Source: Gammaproteobacteria bacterium
GTDB taxonomy: Bacteria; Pseudomonadota; Gammaproteobacteria; Pseudomonadales; Halieaceae
Reading direction: 5' to 3'
Assembly (NCBI GenBank): GCA_030426545.1
Contig: JAUHYL010000006.1
Location: 1 to 64,000 of the forward strand
DNA length: 64,000 nucleotides
Positions 25,795 through 36,365 of this stretch are shown piece after piece. How positions within the stretch are numbered: position 1 is the first letter of the stretch; each line of letters starts with the position of its first letter. The position numbers and the translations under genes were made by a program. The notes beneath the pieces are model-generated. The model ran no database searches and was not told the DNA's origin. It worked only from the letters and a program-made list of their open reading frames with translations.

Positions 25795-27423
25795 TCAGGC
25801 GCTGTTCACTTCTTCCAGAAAGGGCCCATCCACGCAGAGCCTGCGACCGTCTGGGGCTGCACAGGCGCCGCAAATACCCACCCCGCATTTGGTCAGGTAA
25901 TCGATGGCGCTGAATATCTGCTCCGGCCTGCAAAACTCGCGCTGCACTGCGATGGCGGCGTGCACCATAGGCTCAGGGCCACAGTTGTAAAAAACCAGCG
26001 CTGCGCGTTCCGCCGGCGTCATGGCCTCCAGCCGCTGCCGCAATAGTTCTGTCACCACGCCTTCGAAACCGGCACTGCCGTCGTCTGTTGCAACGTGCAC
26101 CTCTGCTACTTCGCGGCACTCCTTGAGGTAGTAGAGTCTATCTGCGCTGCGCGCACCAGCAAAGATTTCCGCATTGCCGAAGTCCCTTGCGATCTGGTAA
26201 ACGGCGGCAAGCCCTGTGCCCCCCGCGACGGCCATAATGCGTTGATCGTCTGCCGGAGCCACCGGAATCCCGTATGGCCCTCTTATATACGCTTCGGTAC
26301 CGGCTGGCAGATTCATTAAAGCGTGGGTAAATTCACCCACATCGATAACCGCCAGCGTAAAGGGATCGTCTGTCAGTGCAGAAAACGGTTTTTCTCCCAG
26401 CCCCGGAATCCACAGAAAAACAAACTCGCCAGCCTGGATGTTAATGCTGCGGTCAAAGCGTAGCAGGGCGATGTCGCCGCACACTGTCTCATTACTGACC
26501 AGGGTGACCGGGCGGAAGTGCATGTCGATGTCGTAGCGTACCTGCGACTCGGCGCGGTTGGCGCCGCTGTCGAGGTCAGCTGCCAGTGCGGCGAAATAGT
26601 CATGCGTTTCGTCGGTAGTCAGGCCTACCAGTGCCGAGCCAACGCCGGTAATGGTGGCGCCGGCGTCGAGGTAGGCACGCACGTCGTCGGCGCTGCTGAT
26701 ACCGCCACAGCCGATAATGGGAACATCAGCGACGGCTGCTACATCGCGTACGCATTTTAGTCCCGTCGGTAGTACGCCCTTGCCCGACATACCGCCTTCG
26801 CCGTTACTCAGCACCGGGTGACCGTGGGCGCTGGTGTACCCGGGGCCCACGGTGTTGATAGCGCACAGACCGTCGGCGCCGCCCTCGATCGCGGCCCGGG
26901 CGATGGCGGCGATGTCCGGTGTATTGGGAGTCAGCTTTGGAATAACGGGAATGTCCACTACCGCCTTCACCGCCGCGGTAATCTCTCGCACGACGTCGGG
27001 ATCCTGGCCCATCGCCATGCCGTAGCCCTTGGCGTGTGGACAGGACAGGTTCAGTTCAATGCCGTTGGACACCGGTGCGAGTATCTTCGCCACTGCAACA
27101 AACTCTTCCACGCTGCCACCAAAGATGGATGTGAGCAGGAAACGATCGTCGGGAATGTTCAACGCTCCCAATAGCTGCAGCGACTGTTCGGCGCCAGGGT
27201 TGGTGAGGCCCACCGCATTCACGAAGCAACCGGGTGCGTACTGGCTGAGAACCGGCTCCCGGTAGCCAGCCCGGGGCTGCAGTCCAATACTTTTGGTAGT
27301 CACCACACCGACCTCAGGGATATTGTCAAAAAAGTACTGAATGATTGAGGTCGCGGTGGTGACGATACCCGAGGGGACGGTGAAGGGGCCGGACAGGTTT
27401 CTGCCGAGGAAGGAAGTGCTCAA
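25795..27423 (-). CDS. Fused dihydroorotate dehydrogenase (class 1B-like) and PyrK-type electron transfer subunit
   Basis: 542 residues. Residues 1-310 are an FMN-binding TIM barrel of the dihydroorotate dehydrogenase family with the class 1 catalytic cysteine in ELNLSCPHAKG, KLTPNTPD and GCGGISSADDVRAYLDAGA. Residues about 320-542 are a ferredoxin-reductase-type module with FAD/NAD segments (GEKPFSAL, VAGGTGLAAVYQIARDFGNAEIFAGARSAD) and a C-terminal [2Fe-2S] motif CGVGICGACAAPDGRRLC, as in PyrK. In Gram-positive bacteria these are two proteins. Here they are one chain, so electrons could pass from dihydroorotate to NAD+. Most gammaproteobacteria instead make pyrimidines with a quinone-linked class 2 PyrD, so this could be an alternative PyrD or a related enzyme acting on another substrate. 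No other pyrimidine gene is adjacent. Confidence 0.88.
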   Translation of the reverse strand: MSTSFLGRNLSGPFTVPSGIVTTATSIIQYFFDNIPEVGVVTTKSIGLQPRAGYREPVLSQYAPGCFVNAVGLTNPGAEQSLQLLGALNIPDDRFLLTSIFGGSVEEFVAVAKILAPVSNGIELNLSCPHAKGYGMAMGQDPDVVREITAAVKAVVDIPVIPKLTPNTPDIAAIARAAIEGGADGLCAINTVGPGYTSAHGHPVLSNGEGGMSGKGVLPTGLKCVRDVAAVADVPIIGCGGISSADDVRAYLDAGATITGVGSALVGLTTDETHDYFAALAADLDSGANRAESQVRYDIDMHFRPVTLVSNETVCGDIALLRFDRSINIQAGEFVFLWIPGLGEKPFSALTDDPFTLAVIDVGEFTHALMNLPAGTEAYIRGPYGIPVAPADDQRIMAVAGGTGLAAVYQIARDFGNAEIFAGARSADRLYYLKECREVAEVHVATDDGSAGFEGVVTELLRQRLEAMTPAERAALVFYNCGPEPMVHAAIAVQREFCRPEQIFSAIDYLTKCGVGICGACAAPDGRRLCVDGPFLEEVNSA

Positions 27424-27604
27424 GATGTGTGGCCCAATGTGTTGTCAGGTGAGTTCACGGTGGCGGCATTATACTGGTTTGCCTTCGCCGGGACGAGTTA
27501 TGGGCGTTGTTCAGTGTCTTAGGGGAGGCGAAAGTACGCGGCGTGGTGCGATGCAGTGTGGCCCGGTGGGCGCAGGTGGGAAGGCGGGTGGCCGGCGTTG
27601 AAGC

Positions 27605-27627
27605 GGCCCGACCGCAGTGGTCGGGCC
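27605..27627 (-). terminator. Hairpin downstream of the YegP gene
   Basis: Nine-base arms GGCCCGACC / GGTCGGGCC around a five-base loop, 20 bases past the stop of the minus-strand YegP-like gene. The T-run on the minus strand is short, so termination strength is uncertain. Confidence 0.6.
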
Positions 27628-27646
27628 CTTCTGCGATGCGGGGATA

Positions 27647-27985
27647 TCAGCCTCCAGTGAGGTCCTTGATATCGGTGGTGCCACCGTTGGTCTTGCAGGA
27701 CTCAATGCCATTCTGGCAACCGGAATCAGATTCATACATCTGGCTCTGCCCGATCACCTGGTGGTTTTTTGCTTTGAGCACAAAGTAGGCTTTGCCGTTG
27801 CTGGATTCCTTGCACTCGTACTGGCCGTCTTCCGCGCAGTTGGACTGGACGGAGGCAATACCGTTTTCCGCTGCGGACTTCGAGCTGTACATCTCGCTCT
27901 TGAGAATATTCTGGCCGTTGCCCGCCAGCAGATTAAAAAAGAACTCGCCGTTCTTGGCTTTCTTCAGTTCATAGCATCCCGCCAT
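27647..27985 (-). CDS. YegP-like protein with two DUF1508 repeats
   Basis: 112 residues formed by a tandem duplication: repeat 1 about residues 5-50 (KNGEFFFNLLAGNGQNILKSEMY...), repeat 2 about 56-105 (NGKAYFVLKAKNHQVIGQSQMY...). Each holds the DUF1508 pattern of FxLkA.NgqvI..Se.Y. Unusually, four or more cysteines are present (positions in GCYEL, NCAEDG, YECKE, GCQNG, SCKTN), not typical of cytoplasmic YegP. The family is small, has a known fold and no agreed function, and is often linked to stress. A hairpin terminator follows. Confidence 0.85.
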   Translation of the reverse strand: MAGCYELKKAKNGEFFFNLLAGNGQNILKSEMYSSKSAAENGIASVQSNCAEDGQYECKESSNGKAYFVLKAKNHQVIGQSQMYESDSGCQNGIESCKTNGGTTDIKDLTGG

Positions 27986-28183
27986 ACCTGATCTCCCGTA
28001 CTGATGTTAGTGACATTATTAGTGGCTGTAGCCCGGTGAATACCCCCGGGTTCGACCTGAACCCCAAGGATAGTAGCAAGTGTAGTCGCTGGCACACCAT
28101 GTTACAGCCCGATTCGTTGCATTTTTTTTACGTTCCGGTGTGCCGCCCCTATCCCGCGGTTTCGCGCTGGAAGTGACCTGGAG

Positions 28184-29653
28184 TCAGGTCCCGCAGAAGG
28201 TCTGCTGTACCACTTCTTCCGGTTGCGGCGGTGCGGCGAATGCTGCCGCGGCAGCGTCGTAGCGGTAGGGGTCCTGCAGGCGCTCAACCAGCGCCCCGAA
28301 GGGGCTGTAGTCGCCGTTGTAAGCGGCGCTTATGGCGGCTTCTACGAGGTGATTGCGGGGAATGAAAGCGGGATTGGCCCCGAGCATGCTGCGCTGTCGC
28401 TCCTCGGGCGACTGTCCGTCTTCGAGCACGCGCTCCTGCCAGCGAGTAACCCAGGGCGTCAACGCCTCGGGCACCGGAAAATCGACGCTGATACCCGCAT
28501 CGCTGCCTGAGTGTGCCAAATCTGCCAGCTGTCTGAAGGTCAAGGTAAAGTCGAGGTGGTTCTCGCCCATCAGTGTGAACAAATCCTCCACCAGAGGTGT
28601 GTCGCGCTCCTCGAGCGCAGCGAGACCCACTTTTACCGCCAGCCCCCTGGCATGCGCATCGAGAAACTGCTGAGGGTAGGCATCGATGGCCGCCTGCGCT
28701 TTTGCCACTGCCGCATCTTCGTCCGAATCCAGCAGGGGTAGCAGCGCTTGCGCCAGTCGCGACAGGTTCCACTGCCCTATGGCCGGTTGATTGCGGTAAG
28801 CGTAGCGGCCAGCGTGATCGATGGAACTGTACACCTGTGCTGGGTTGAACTGGTCCATGAAGGCGCAGGGGCCGTAGTCTATGGTCTCGGCGCACAGCAA
28901 CATGTTGTCTGTGTTCATAACGCCGTGGATAAAACCCAGTAACTGCCAGCGCGCGATCAGTTCCGCCTGTCCTGCAATCACAGCCTCAAGAAGCGCAAGT
29001 GCCTGATTCTCTGCCCCCGCGTGCGCGGGGTAGTGGCGTTCGAGTACGTGTGCGGTGAGTTCGGCGAGTGCGCCCGTGTTTTTCTGTGCGGCGAAGTACT
29101 GCATGGTACCGATGCGAATGTGGCTACTGGCGACCCGCGCCAGTACCGCGCCAGGCAGCACCTGCTCGCGCATGACCGGCTCGCCGGTACTCACGGCAGC
29201 GAGGGCTCGCGTTGTCGGTACACCCAGCCGGTACATCGCCTCGCTGACGATGTACTCGCGCAGCACCGGGCCCAGCGGCGAGCGCCCGTCGCCACCGCGT
29301 GAGTAAGGCGTGGGACCTGAGCCCTTCAATTGAATATCGTAACGTTTACCGTCGCTGGCAATGACCTCGCCCAGCAGAATGGCGCGGCCATCACCGAGCT
29401 GCGGGTTATAGCTGCCAAACTGGTGGCCGGCGTACACCGCCGCCAATGGCTCGGCGCCGTCGGGTACCCGATTGCCGGCGATGGCCTGTACCCCCTCGGG
29501 TGAAGAAAGCCATTGGGGGTCTATTCCCAGGTACTCTGCCAGTTCGTCGTTGGCCCGGATCAGCGCCGGGTCGTCGACCGGAACTGGATCGAGGCGGCTG
29601 TAGAACGCGTGCGGCAGCTGGACGTAGGTATTGTCGAATCTGGGGGAAGGCAG
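28184..29653 (-). CDS. selO: Protein adenylyltransferase SelO (YdiU)
   Basis: SelO pseudokinase that transfers AMP from ATP to protein Ser/Thr/Tyr residues. Hallmarks: RFDNTYVQLPHAFYSR at the start, GDGRAILLGEV, QLKGSGPTPYSRGGDGRSPLGPVLREY, HGVMNTDNM (the Asn/Asp site) and YGPCAFMDQF. A cysteine stands third from the C-terminus (FCGT end), exactly where the selenoprotein versions have selenocysteine. The frame is open from an ATG at 29743, but that extension (about 30 residues) is unlike the family. A strong site AGCGGAGGA lies just before a CTG at 29653 that would give 489 residues, close to the usual 480-490, so a CTG start is proposed. Confidence 0.93.
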   Translation of the reverse strand: MPSPRFDNTYVQLPHAFYSRLDPVPVDDPALIRANDELAEYLGIDPQWLSSPEGVQAIAGNRVPDGAEPLAAVYAGHQFGSYNPQLGDGRAILLGEVIASDGKRYDIQLKGSGPTPYSRGGDGRSPLGPVLREYIVSEAMYRLGVPTTRALAAVSTGEPVMREQVLPGAVLARVASSHIRIGTMQYFAAQKNTGALAELTAHVLERHYPAHAGAENQALALLEAVIAGQAELIARWQLLGFIHGVMNTDNMLLCAETIDYGPCAFMDQFNPAQVYSSIDHAGRYAYRNQPAIGQWNLSRLAQALLPLLDSDEDAAVAKAQAAIDAYPQQFLDAHARGLAVKVGLAALEERDTPLVEDLFTLMGENHLDFTLTFRQLADLAHSGSDAGISVDFPVPEALTPWVTRWQERVLEDGQSPEERQRSMLGANPAFIPRNHLVEAAISAAYNGDYSPFGALVERLQDPYRYDAAAAAFAAPPQPEEVVQQTFCGT

Positions 29654-29863
29654 GGCTATTCCTCCGCTGGGAGTAGGGGTATAAGAAACGCAGGGTGCGC
29701 AGCACCGTCCAGCATAGATCAAGCGGGCACGTTTCGATACCATGCGGTGCCCGGCCCTGGGAATGTTCGGTTCGCAGATGGCCAGTGGCTACGGTGCGGC
29801 GCAAAGCTGGCAGCAACGGAACAGCGAGACTGCAATACCAGCGCTGCAAAAAGGAGCGGACAG

Positions 29864-31735
29864 ATGTCGAGAAAAACCTGGGATACACTGATTCAAAATG
29901 CGCTGGTGTTTGACGGCACCGGCAACCCGGCACAGCAGGAAGACATTGCCGTCAAAAAAGGGCGCATCGTCGCCCGCGGGCAGGCACTGCCGCGTACCCC
30001 CGCGGCGAACGTGATTGATGCCGAGGGTAAATGGCTCATGCCGGGCCTGCTGGATATCCACACGCACCTGGACCTTGAGGTCGACCTTGAGCCGGGCCTC
30101 CCCGAGGTGGTGCGCCACGGCACTACCTCGGTGCTGGTGGGTAATTGCAGCCTGGGCACCAGCTTCGGTAAACAGCAGGAAGGCGATCAGGATCCGATCG
30201 TTGATTGTTTTACCCGCGTCGAGAATATGCCCAAGTCAGTGCTGCGCAAATGTGTCGACGCGGTGCAGTGGGACAACACCGGCGACTACATGGACCACTT
30301 TGACGATATTCCCCTGGGGCCGAACATTGCCGCTTTCGTACCGCATTCCATGTTGCGCATAGAGGCGATGGGCCTGGAGGGCAGCATTAGCCGCAAGCCC
30401 ACCGATGCAGAAATGTTGCGCATGGAGCAGCTGTTGGATGAGGCCATGGAGCAGGGCTTCATCGGCATGAGCACCGACGGACTGCCGTTCCACTACCTGG
30501 CTAATCAACCCCATACCGAGAAACGCATACCGACCCAGTTCGCCAGCTTTGGCGAATTAAAGCGCTTGCTCAAGGTGGTGCGGGAGCGCGACCGCGTCTG
30601 GCAGACAACACCGATTATCGAAAAGCGCGCCAAGGCGTTCCTTTACTTCATGCTGACCAGTGGACGCCTCTTCGGCAAGACCATGAAAACCAGCGCCCTG
30701 TCGGTGATGGAATTTGTATTGATGCCCAAGGCGCACCGCGCGTTTTTGGGCTTTGCCGGCTTTCTGAACAGCAAGCTGATGCAGGGCAACATTCACTTCC
30801 AGGCGTTGGGTACCAACTTTCGCGTCTGGTCCGATGGGATCGTTTCGCCGCTTTACGAGGAACTGGAATCCACCGCCGAACTGATTGCCAGGGAGTATGA
30901 AGATGTCGAAGGGCGCATGGCGCTGTTGCAGGATCCGGCCTGGGTGGAACGGTTTCGCCGCGACTGGCTGCACGGGCGCAGCGGTCGCAACCTGGCGCAC
31001 CTGCGCACCCGATTAGGTGCACCGGATAACATTGTGGTTCGCGATCTGCGGTTGATGGTGTTCGACGGCGCTCCGGTAAGCGAGTGGGAAGGCGAAACCA
31101 TGCAGAGTGTATTCGAGCGTGTGCAGCGCTTCCACGCGGGTGCCGAGAACGCCGCCCGCTCAGAGGCCGAGCGCGAAGTGTTGCAGAGTTTCCCGCGCCC
31201 ATTGCGCGACGATGCGGACTTTATGCTGCACATGATGCGCAGTTACGATAAAGGCTTTCGCTTCTGGGTTGATGTAGGCAACGTCAGCCACACCGAAACG
31301 CTGCGCCTGTTGTTGCACAAGGACGCCATGCCCGGCTTTAATGATTCGGGCGCGCATATCACCAACATGGCGTTCTTCGATGGCAATTTGATGTCACTGA
31401 AGCTGGCGCAGGAAAAGTCGCTGGAAACTGTCGCCGCCATGGTGAAGCGCCTTACCCGCGAACCTGCGGAGTTCTTTGGCCTTGACGTGGGCACGCTGGA
31501 CATTGGCGCACAGGCAGACCTGGTGTTGGTGGATCCGGAGGCGTTGAAGTTCTGGCACACCAACGAGCATCGTATCTTCACCGAGCGCGAATTGTTCGAG
31601 CACAAGCAGATGCTGAACCGCTCCGATGAGGTAGTGCGCTGTGTGATGATCAATGGCGAAACCGTGTGGTGCGACGGCAAGTTCGGCGAGGCACTGGGCA
31701 CGCGCAGACTGGGCCGGGCGCTGCGCGCCGCCTGA
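29864..31735 (+). CDS. Amidohydrolase family 3, N-acyl-D-amino-acid deacylase-like
   Basis: 623 residues starting at an ATG preceded by AAGGAG. The N-terminal beta domain (WDTLIQNALVFDGTGNP) leads to the metal motif DIHTHLDL (about residue 63), GTTSVLVGNCSLG (with the Cys seen in D-aminoacylases), the late GFNDSGAHITNM Asp and the DIGAQADLVLVDPEAL tail. This is the D-aminoacylase/dihydroorotase-like amidohydrolase superfamily. At 623 residues it is longer than D-aminoacylase (about 480) and belongs with the larger uncharacterised group. It is divergent from selO and shares with it about 210 bases of upstream DNA. The substrate is unknown. Confidence 0.88.
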   Translation: MSRKTWDTLIQNALVFDGTGNPAQQEDIAVKKGRIVARGQALPRTPAANVIDAEGKWLMPGLLDIHTHLDLEVDLEPGLPEVVRHGTTSVLVGNCSLGTSFGKQQEGDQDPIVDCFTRVENMPKSVLRKCVDAVQWDNTGDYMDHFDDIPLGPNIAAFVPHSMLRIEAMGLEGSISRKPTDAEMLRMEQLLDEAMEQGFIGMSTDGLPFHYLANQPHTEKRIPTQFASFGELKRLLKVVRERDRVWQTTPIIEKRAKAFLYFMLTSGRLFGKTMKTSALSVMEFVLMPKAHRAFLGFAGFLNSKLMQGNIHFQALGTNFRVWSDGIVSPLYEELESTAELIAREYEDVEGRMALLQDPAWVERFRRDWLHGRSGRNLAHLRTRLGAPDNIVVRDLRLMVFDGAPVSEWEGETMQSVFERVQRFHAGAENAARSEAEREVLQSFPRPLRDDADFMLHMMRSYDKGFRFWVDVGNVSHTETLRLLLHKDAMPGFNDSGAHITNMAFFDGNLMSLKLAQEKSLETVAAMVKRLTREPAEFFGLDVGTLDIGAQADLVLVDPEALKFWHTNEHRIFTERELFEHKQMLNRSDEVVRCVMINGETVWCDGKFGEALGTRRLGRALRAA

Positions 31736-31810
31736 TGGTGGTAGGGGCCGGCAGCCTGGTGATGTCAGCGGCTGCGCGATCGGCACTGTCGCCCGGCGTG
31801 CGTTGGTACG

Positions 31811-33820
31811 CTACGACTGCGCCTGGCTGGCGTCGTCTACCTCGATCTCGATCATCGGGTCATCCGCGCCGACCTGGTTGCCCGCTTCAACGAGCACCTC
31901 GCGCACGGTTCCGGCAGCCTCAGCGATAATTTCGTGGTGCATTTTCATCGCTTCGAGCACCGCCAAAGTCTGCCCTTCTGTCACCTCGTCGCCCGGTTTA
32001 ACCCGCACTTCAAGCAACAGGCCGTGCATTGGCGCCGCCACGCTACCCCCGCCTGACTCGGCATCCTGTACTCCGTCGATGCGAATCTGGTCGCGATGCT
32101 CTGCGGCGCGACCGTTGACCGACAGGTAGAGCCGCCCCGGCCCCGCCTGCAGGAATTTTGCGAGGTGTCTTCTGCCATCAATGCTGACCTGAGCGCTGTT
32201 GCCCTCGGTTGCCAGGACAGCGACAACAACGGATTCGCTATCGTTGAAAACCCGGTAGCTGCCGGCACCCAGGGGCGTGACCGACAAATCGAAGACGGTG
32301 TCTGCGTGGAGATACTGTTTACGTGTCAACAACGCCGTGGTGCTGGACCAGTCGCGCAGTTCCGGCGATACGATCACACTGTCTGCCAGCAGTGCATCGT
32401 GTTCCAGTGATGTCTCAAGCACCGCGGCCAGCGCACAGTCCGCGAAGGTGGGTGCCGCATTGCTTATCTCGCCGTCGTCAAACGCTTCCTCAATGAATGC
32501 GGTGGTGGCTTCGCCCCGGGCGAACGTGTGTTTCTCCAGGCAGGCGACAAGAAAGTCCCGGTTGTGTCGGGTACCGAACAAGACGGTGTCCTGCAGTGCA
32601 TCAATCAGTCGCAGCCGGGCGACTTCGCGCGTGGGACCGCTGGCTATGATCTTGGCAACCATAGGATCGTAGAATGGAGAGATTTCCTGCCCGCTGCGAA
32701 TTCCGGCGTCCACGCGTATACCCGGCCCCTGTGGCGGCAACCACAGGTCTACGGGGCCTGCGGTGGGCAGGAAGTCCTGCGCCGGGTCCTCGGTGTAGAG
32801 ACGCACCTCGATCGCGTGGCCGGATAGCGTAATCTCTTCCTGCGACAATCCCAGAGGTTCTCCCTGGGCGACCTGAAGTTGCAGGGCGACAAGATCCAGC
32901 CCCGTTACGCATTCGGTGACCGGGTGTTCAACCTGCAGACGGGTGTTCATCTCCAGGAAGTAAAACTTACCGCTCTCATCGAGTAGAAATTCCACCGTGC
33001 CCGCACCACGGTAGTTAATGCTTTGTGCCGCAGCCACGGCGGCTGCACCCATCTCGCTGCGCAAAGTCTCGGTCATCACCGGGCAGGGCGCCTCTTCGAT
33101 GACTTTCTGATGGCGGCGCTGCACTGAGCAGTCGCGTTCGCCGAGATGGATGGTGTTGCCCAGCGTATCGGCGAAGACCTGCACCTCCACGTGGCGTGGA
33201 CGCAGAATGGCTTTCTCCAGAATCAGTTCGCCATTGCCAAAGGCGCTCTCAGCTTCCGCGCGGGCCAGTTGTATTGCACCGGGCAGTTCGTCCAGTGAGT
33301 GAACCAGGCGCATGCCGCGGCCACCACCGCCCGCCGCCGCCTTCACCATCAGTGGCAGTTCGATCGTGCGTCCCTCGCTGAGCAGGGTGTCGTCCGACTG
33401 GTCCTCGCCCTCGTAACCCGGCACGCAGGGAACGCCGGCAGCAATCATGCGACGCTTGGCCTCGGCCTTGTTGCCCATCAGTTGAATGGCCTCTGGGCTC
33501 GGACCAATGAACACCAGCCCGGCCGCTTCACAGGCAGCCGCGAACTCGGCATTCTCGCTGAGAAATCCGTAGCCGGGATGAATTGCGCCAGCGCCTGTCG
33601 CCTGCGCAGCCTGCAGGATATTGTCGATAACCAGGTAGGATTCGTTGACCGGCGCGGGCCCGATGCGGGCTGCGTCATCCGCCAGTTGCACGTGCGGGGC
33701 GCCTGCATCCGCGTCGGAGTAGACGGCGATAGTGTGATAGCCCTGTTCTCTGGCGCCGCGAATCACGCGGCAGGCGATCTCGCCGCGGTTGGCTACCAGT
33801 ACGCTGGTGAATCTGCTCAT
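31811..33820 (-). CDS. Biotin-dependent acyl-CoA carboxylase alpha subunit (AtuF/LiuD/AccA3-like)
   Basis: 669 residues: biotin carboxylase (1-450) with VLVANRGEIACRVIRGA, ATP-grasp KAAAGGGGRGMRLV, EKAILRPRHVEVQV and EMNTRLQVEHPVTE; a linker; and a biotinyl domain with the biotin-acceptor Lys in LAVLEAMKMHHEI (about residue 633). It carboxylates biotin and hands CO2 to the carboxyltransferase encoded at 34743-36365. In this operon it is the last gene, after an enoyl-CoA hydratase, and with AtuA present it best fits the geranyl-CoA carboxylase alpha subunit of acyclic terpene breakdown. A 3-methylcrotonyl-CoA or other branched substrate remains possible. Confidence 0.9.
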   Translation of the reverse strand: MSRFTSVLVANRGEIACRVIRGAREQGYHTIAVYSDADAGAPHVQLADDAARIGPAPVNESYLVIDNILQAAQATGAGAIHPGYGFLSENAEFAAACEAAGLVFIGPSPEAIQLMGNKAEAKRRMIAAGVPCVPGYEGEDQSDDTLLSEGRTIELPLMVKAAAGGGGRGMRLVHSLDELPGAIQLARAEAESAFGNGELILEKAILRPRHVEVQVFADTLGNTIHLGERDCSVQRRHQKVIEEAPCPVMTETLRSEMGAAAVAAAQSINYRGAGTVEFLLDESGKFYFLEMNTRLQVEHPVTECVTGLDLVALQLQVAQGEPLGLSQEEITLSGHAIEVRLYTEDPAQDFLPTAGPVDLWLPPQGPGIRVDAGIRSGQEISPFYDPMVAKIIASGPTREVARLRLIDALQDTVLFGTRHNRDFLVACLEKHTFARGEATTAFIEEAFDDGEISNAAPTFADCALAAVLETSLEHDALLADSVIVSPELRDWSSTTALLTRKQYLHADTVFDLSVTPLGAGSYRVFNDSESVVVAVLATEGNSAQVSIDGRRHLAKFLQAGPGRLYLSVNGRAAEHRDQIRIDGVQDAESGGGSVAAPMHGLLLEVRVKPGDEVTEGQTLAVLEAMKMHHEIIAEAAGTVREVLVEAGNQVGADDPMIEIEVDDASQAQS

Positions 33821-33833
33821 GGTGATCTCCGGC

Positions 33834-34646
33834 CTAATCCTGTGCCCAGGCGGGTTTACGTTTTTCCACGAAGGCGGCGACGCCCTCGCGGCCTTCTTCC
33901 GAGAGCATGCACCGCGCGAAGCCGCGCGCCGCGTAGTCCAGAGCGTCACCGCGCTCGCGCCGCGTGGCCTCGAAGACGATGGATTTGGTGACCGCGTTGG
34001 CGCCGGGGGCACACAGGGCGATTTGCTGTAGCACCTCGCTACATTTGTTCTCCATGTCTGCAGTGTCCTCGGCCAGTATGTGCGCGATGCCGTAGCGCAC
34101 GGCGTCTTCGCCGGTAAAACGCGCCCCGGTTAACATCAGGCGCCGAGCCTGCGTGAGGCCAACGCGTTCGGTAACAAACGGAGCAATCTGGGCCGGCGGA
34201 ATGCCGAGGCTGGTTTCCGACAGGCGAAACTTTGTGCCGCGGGTGACGATGGTCACATCACCAATCGAGGCCAGGCCCAGGCCGCCGCCGATGGCCGCAC
34301 CTTCAACCAGCATGATGACCGTCTGCGGCTGTTCGTTGAGCTTTATCATCAGGTTGCCGAACTGGCGATTTCCTGCCGCGACGTCCTCCTCGTTGGGCGG
34401 CCCGCCCTGCAGGTCAGACTTGAAGCCCTTGATATCGCCGCCCGCGCAGAATATGTCGCCCTTGCCGCGAATGATCAGGGTACGTACGCCACGGTCATCG
34501 CGCACCGCGTCGAGCACAGCGTGCATCTCGTCCACCATTTCGGCAGACAGGGCGTTCTTTGCCTGCGGACGGTTGAACCAGATCGTCAGTACGCTGCCTT
34601 TGGCGTCCAGTACCAGATCGCTTGTTTCGGGAAGGCCTGTACTCAT
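33834..34646 (-). CDS. Enoyl-CoA hydratase/isomerase (AtuE/LiuC-like)
   Basis: 270 residues from ATG 34646 with GGAGA upstream. Crotonase motifs: VLTIWFNRPQAKNALSAEMVDEM, GKGDIFCAGGDIKGF (oxyanion loop) and VEGAAIGGGLGLASIGDVTIV. The usual catalytic glutamate segment is here RLSETSLGIPPAQIAPFV. It lies between the carboxyltransferase and biotin carboxylase genes, the place where AtuE (isohexenyl-glutaconyl-CoA hydratase) or LiuC (methylglutaconyl-CoA hydratase) is found, so it should hydrate the carboxylated enoyl-CoA. Confidence 0.88.
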   Translation of the reverse strand: MSTGLPETSDLVLDAKGSVLTIWFNRPQAKNALSAEMVDEMHAVLDAVRDDRGVRTLIIRGKGDIFCAGGDIKGFKSDLQGGPPNEEDVAAGNRQFGNLMIKLNEQPQTVIMLVEGAAIGGGLGLASIGDVTIVTRGTKFRLSETSLGIPPAQIAPFVTERVGLTQARRLMLTGARFTGEDAVRYGIAHILAEDTADMENKCSEVLQQIALCAPGANAVTKSIVFEATRRERGDALDYAARGFARCMLSEEGREGVAAFVEKRKPAWAQD

Positions 34647-34742
34647 GGTTGTCTCCTGGATGAGCGTATGTGTGGCCCGGTCTCTTGCGCTGTTCGGGCG
34701 GTGCTCAAGCAATATTTGCTGTTCATCTTGCGTAGCGCAGGG

Positions 34743-36361
<1,619 letters not shown>

Positions 36362-36365
<4 letters not shown>

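Noticed and set aside
28048-28064. Short hairpin GGGTTC-GACCT-GAACCC
   Set aside because: It resembles a T-arm of a tRNA, but no acceptor, D or anticodon arms surround it; no tRNA called.
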